Position numbers and translations under genes: made by a program. Under the pieces are notes generated by a model, which did not search any database, was not told where the DNA came from, and saw nothing but the letters and a program-made list of their open reading frames with translations. Positions 30,555 to 31,957 of a stretch of DNA of 31,957 nucleotides are shown here, piece after piece; the first letter of the stretch is position 1; each line of letters opens with the position of its first letter. Source of the DNA: a virus; IMG/VR virus record IMGVR_UViG_3300022748_000037, positions 1 through 31,957 of that record; one strand, written 5' to 3'.

Positions 30555-30644
30555 ATGAACCTCGAATCCTTCCTTGATTTGCTTTTGATTTTTGGCAGAT
30601 TCGCCCTGTTATTGGTCTTGTTATTTGCAATCGCCTCGCTATGA
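30555..30644 (+). CDS. 29-residue single-helix membrane microprotein
   Basis: ATG 30555 to TGA 30642-30644, overlapping the next gene by 4 bases. After MNLESFLD the protein is one long hydrophobic helix of Leu, Phe, Ile, Ala and Val. The tight coupling to neighbours suggests a real gene. It might be a small holin-like or regulatory membrane peptide, but nothing proves it. Confidence 0.45.
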   Translation: MNLESFLDLLLIFGRFALLLVLLFAIASL

Positions 30645-31300
30645 AACTAATCCACTACTACCACATCTACTGCGGCGGAGGCGGCCAATGGCAACTCATC
30701 CTCAACCAGCACATGATGGCCCTGTGCAATTACGGCCTCATCGAAAAACTTGACGAGATTCGGGTAGGCATCGTTGGTCCACCAGAGCAGAGGAAGGCGG
30801 TCAAGGAAATACTTGACAATTCGCTTATCAAAGACAAGGTAAAGGTTGTCGTTACTCGGACAAACGCTTGGGAGCAGGCGACGCTCACCGAGATGTACAA
30901 GGCATCGCAGACCGAAGATGCCGCCTACCTGTACGCTCACACCAAGGGCAGTTCCGACCCAAGCCTGATAAACCAACTGTGGTGCAGGTCCATGATTTTT
31001 TTCAACGTGGTCGCTTGGGAGCGATGCCTTGCAGAACTGGAGAAGGTGGACTGCGTGGGTGCGTATTGGCTGACCAAAGAGGAGTTCCCGCAAATCGCTG
31101 ACCACAACAACCCCGACGGATACCCCTACTTCGCTGGCACGTTTTGGTGGGCCAAGTCCTCCCACATCCGAGAACTCGGAGAACCCGTGCGGGAACACCG
31201 CTGGCAAGCCGAGCATTGGATTGGGAAGCGGGAAGGGATGACGGTCTATAACTCCTGCAAGGGATGGCCTGCGCCTGACAAGTTCATCATCACGTTTTAG
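30641..31300 (+). CDS. Putative glycosyltransferase, complete second copy
   Basis: 219 residues beginning MKLIHYYHIYCGGGGQW. HTKG is at 100-103 and FAGTFWWA at 164-171. The ATG overlaps the microprotein stop. The only protein differences from the copy at 1-653 are Tyr78 to Trp in NAWEQ, Asp to Thr at 91, and Ala to Cys at 138; other base changes are silent. The strong bias to silent change means both versions are under purifying selection. The substrate is unknown. Confidence 0.65.
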   Translation: MKLIHYYHIYCGGGGQWQLILNQHMMALCNYGLIEKLDEIRVGIVGPPEQRKAVKEILDNSLIKDKVKVVVTRTNAWEQATLTEMYKASQTEDAAYLYAHTKGSSDPSLINQLWCRSMIFFNVVAWERCLAELEKVDCVGAYWLTKEEFPQIADHNNPDGYPYFAGTFWWAKSSHIRELGEPVREHRWQAEHWIGKREGMTVYNSCKGWPAPDKFIITF

Positions 31301-31957
31301 CTATGGCCAAGATACCCGTCATCATCACCAACTTCAACCTGTACACTTGGCCCAAGGCCATGGTCAAGAAATTGAAGCGGATGCAAGATGTCGGGCCAAT
31401 CTTAATCTTGGATAACGGCACAACATACGCCCCAACGCTGGAATGGTACGAGCAACTGAAATTGGAGGCCAACGATGTTGCGGTCATTCGCACAGGAGGC
31501 AACTTCGGCCACCTTGTCGCATGGCAAGCCCAAATCCCGATGCAGTTGTTTCAAATGGGATATCCCGACTACATCGTCACCGACCCTGACCTTGACCTTT
31601 CGGCTCTACCTGATGACACCCTCCTGCGGATGCGGGAGGCGTGGTACGACTTGCCCGTCAAAACCTATATGTACGAGCAGGAGGAAGGCGACCCGTTCAA
31701 CGGCGTTATGTTCACGGTCAAGGACAAAATCGGCCTTGGCATTCGGACTGACGATATTCCTGCTGATGCCCTGTTCTTCCAGCAGGCAGAACTACGCTAC
31801 AAAAAGCAACCGACTTGGAATGGCCTGCAACTCGCACCTGTTGACACGACCTTCGCCTTCTACCATCACGAACACTATCAACGGGTCTGCATAAGCGGGG
31901 CAAGGATGGTCGCACCCTATGAGTGCAGGCATCTTCCCTACTACCTGACCGCCGAGG
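30648..31957. repeat. Imperfect terminal direct repeat, right copy
   Basis: Partner of 1-1310 (see that entry). The window ends inside this copy, at a place matching base 1310. Confidence 0.95.
31303..31957 (+). CDS. Putative GT-A-type glycosyltransferase (3' partial)
   Basis: Second copy of the gene at 656-1405, cut by the window end after 218 codons. All motifs of the first copy are present: ITNFN, ILDNG, the GH pair and VTDPDLD. Protein differences are few (Gln to Arg near residue 26, Ile to Leu near 107). It starts 2 bases after the preceding stop, as in the left copy. Confidence 0.7.
   Translation, partial: MAKIPVIITNFNLYTWPKAMVKKLKRMQDVGPILILDNGTTYAPTLEWYEQLKLEANDVAVIRTGGNFGHLVAWQAQIPMQLFQMGYPDYIVTDPDLDLSALPDDTLLRMREAWYDLPVKTYMYEQEEGDPFNGVMFTVKDKIGLGIRTDDIPADALFFQQAELRYKKQPTWNGLQLAPVDTTFAFYHHEHYQRVCISGARMVAPYECRHLPYYLTAE

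Noticed and set aside
1-31957. Integrase, repressor, attachment site, transposase or CRISPR array
   Set aside because: No protein or repeat pattern of these kinds was seen in any frame; the direct repeats present are better explained by assembly, leader duplication or regulation.

Overview
The window is almost certainly a tailed (siphovirus-like) bacteriophage genome, or nearly all of one, infecting a member of the Bacteroidota. The virus assignment rests on recognisable small and large terminase, portal, prohead protease, scaffold, capsid, tail tube, tail chaperone with a -1 frameshift site, tape measure, holin-like and amidase genes. The host assignment rests on repeated TAnnTTTG promoter elements (Bacteroidota -7 box), general lack of Shine-Dalgarno sequences, a recurring AAACCC-type stretch before start codons, and structural families typical of Bacteroidota phages. 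No integrase, excisionase or repressor is visible, so a virulent lifestyle is the simplest reading. No tRNA, rRNA or CRISPR array was recognised.

Layout. 1-1902: two glycosyltransferase-like genes (the first lacking its first 7 bases) and a methyltransferase. 1899-8225: tail genes (frameshifting chaperone, a possible tail completion protein, two large tail or baseplate proteins, tape measure). 8243-11042: XkdF-like protease, scaffold, major capsid and tail tube, with a strong terminator after capsid. 11045-15313: a short promoter-terminator unit, a GT4 glycosyltransferase, two fibre-like proteins, and a portal fused to an HTH and a MuF-like domain. 15310-18489: connector and tail-completion-like genes and a large adhesin-like fibre. 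18501-19881: holin-like, spanin-like and metallophosphoesterase genes. 20001-20680 (minus strand): amidase endolysin and a small unknown gene. 20831-27218 (plus strand): early and replication genes (ERF-like annealing protein, SSB-like protein, DUF6291-like replication protein, DnaB helicase, VRR-NUC nuclease, DnaA domain IV-like protein) and an AT-rich pair of small genes. 27324-30644: sigma-like regulator, small genes, small and large terminase. 30641-31957: a second, diverged copy of the glycosyltransferase pair.

The first 1310 bases match 30648-31957 without indels at about 93% identity (about 91 differences by eye, nearly all synonymous). The outer ~126 bases of one side and ~100 of the other are identical. 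This fits a circular or permuted genome of about 30.6 kb whose contig closed through two strain variants, or else a real tandem duplication.

The most unusual element is at 23340-23497, between the SSB-like and DUF6291-like genes. A promoter-like box is followed by a hairpin with a 7-bp stem and 10-base loop. That loop is perfectly complementary to ten bases covering the whole loop of the intrinsic terminator that ends the unit. This predicts a kissing-loop small RNA or attenuator just upstream of the replication genes. Other notable points are starts only 3-4 bases after a TAnnTTTG box (possible leaderless mRNAs), terminators abutting promoters, a direct-repeat-flanked AT-rich gene cassette, and a rearranged structural gene order.
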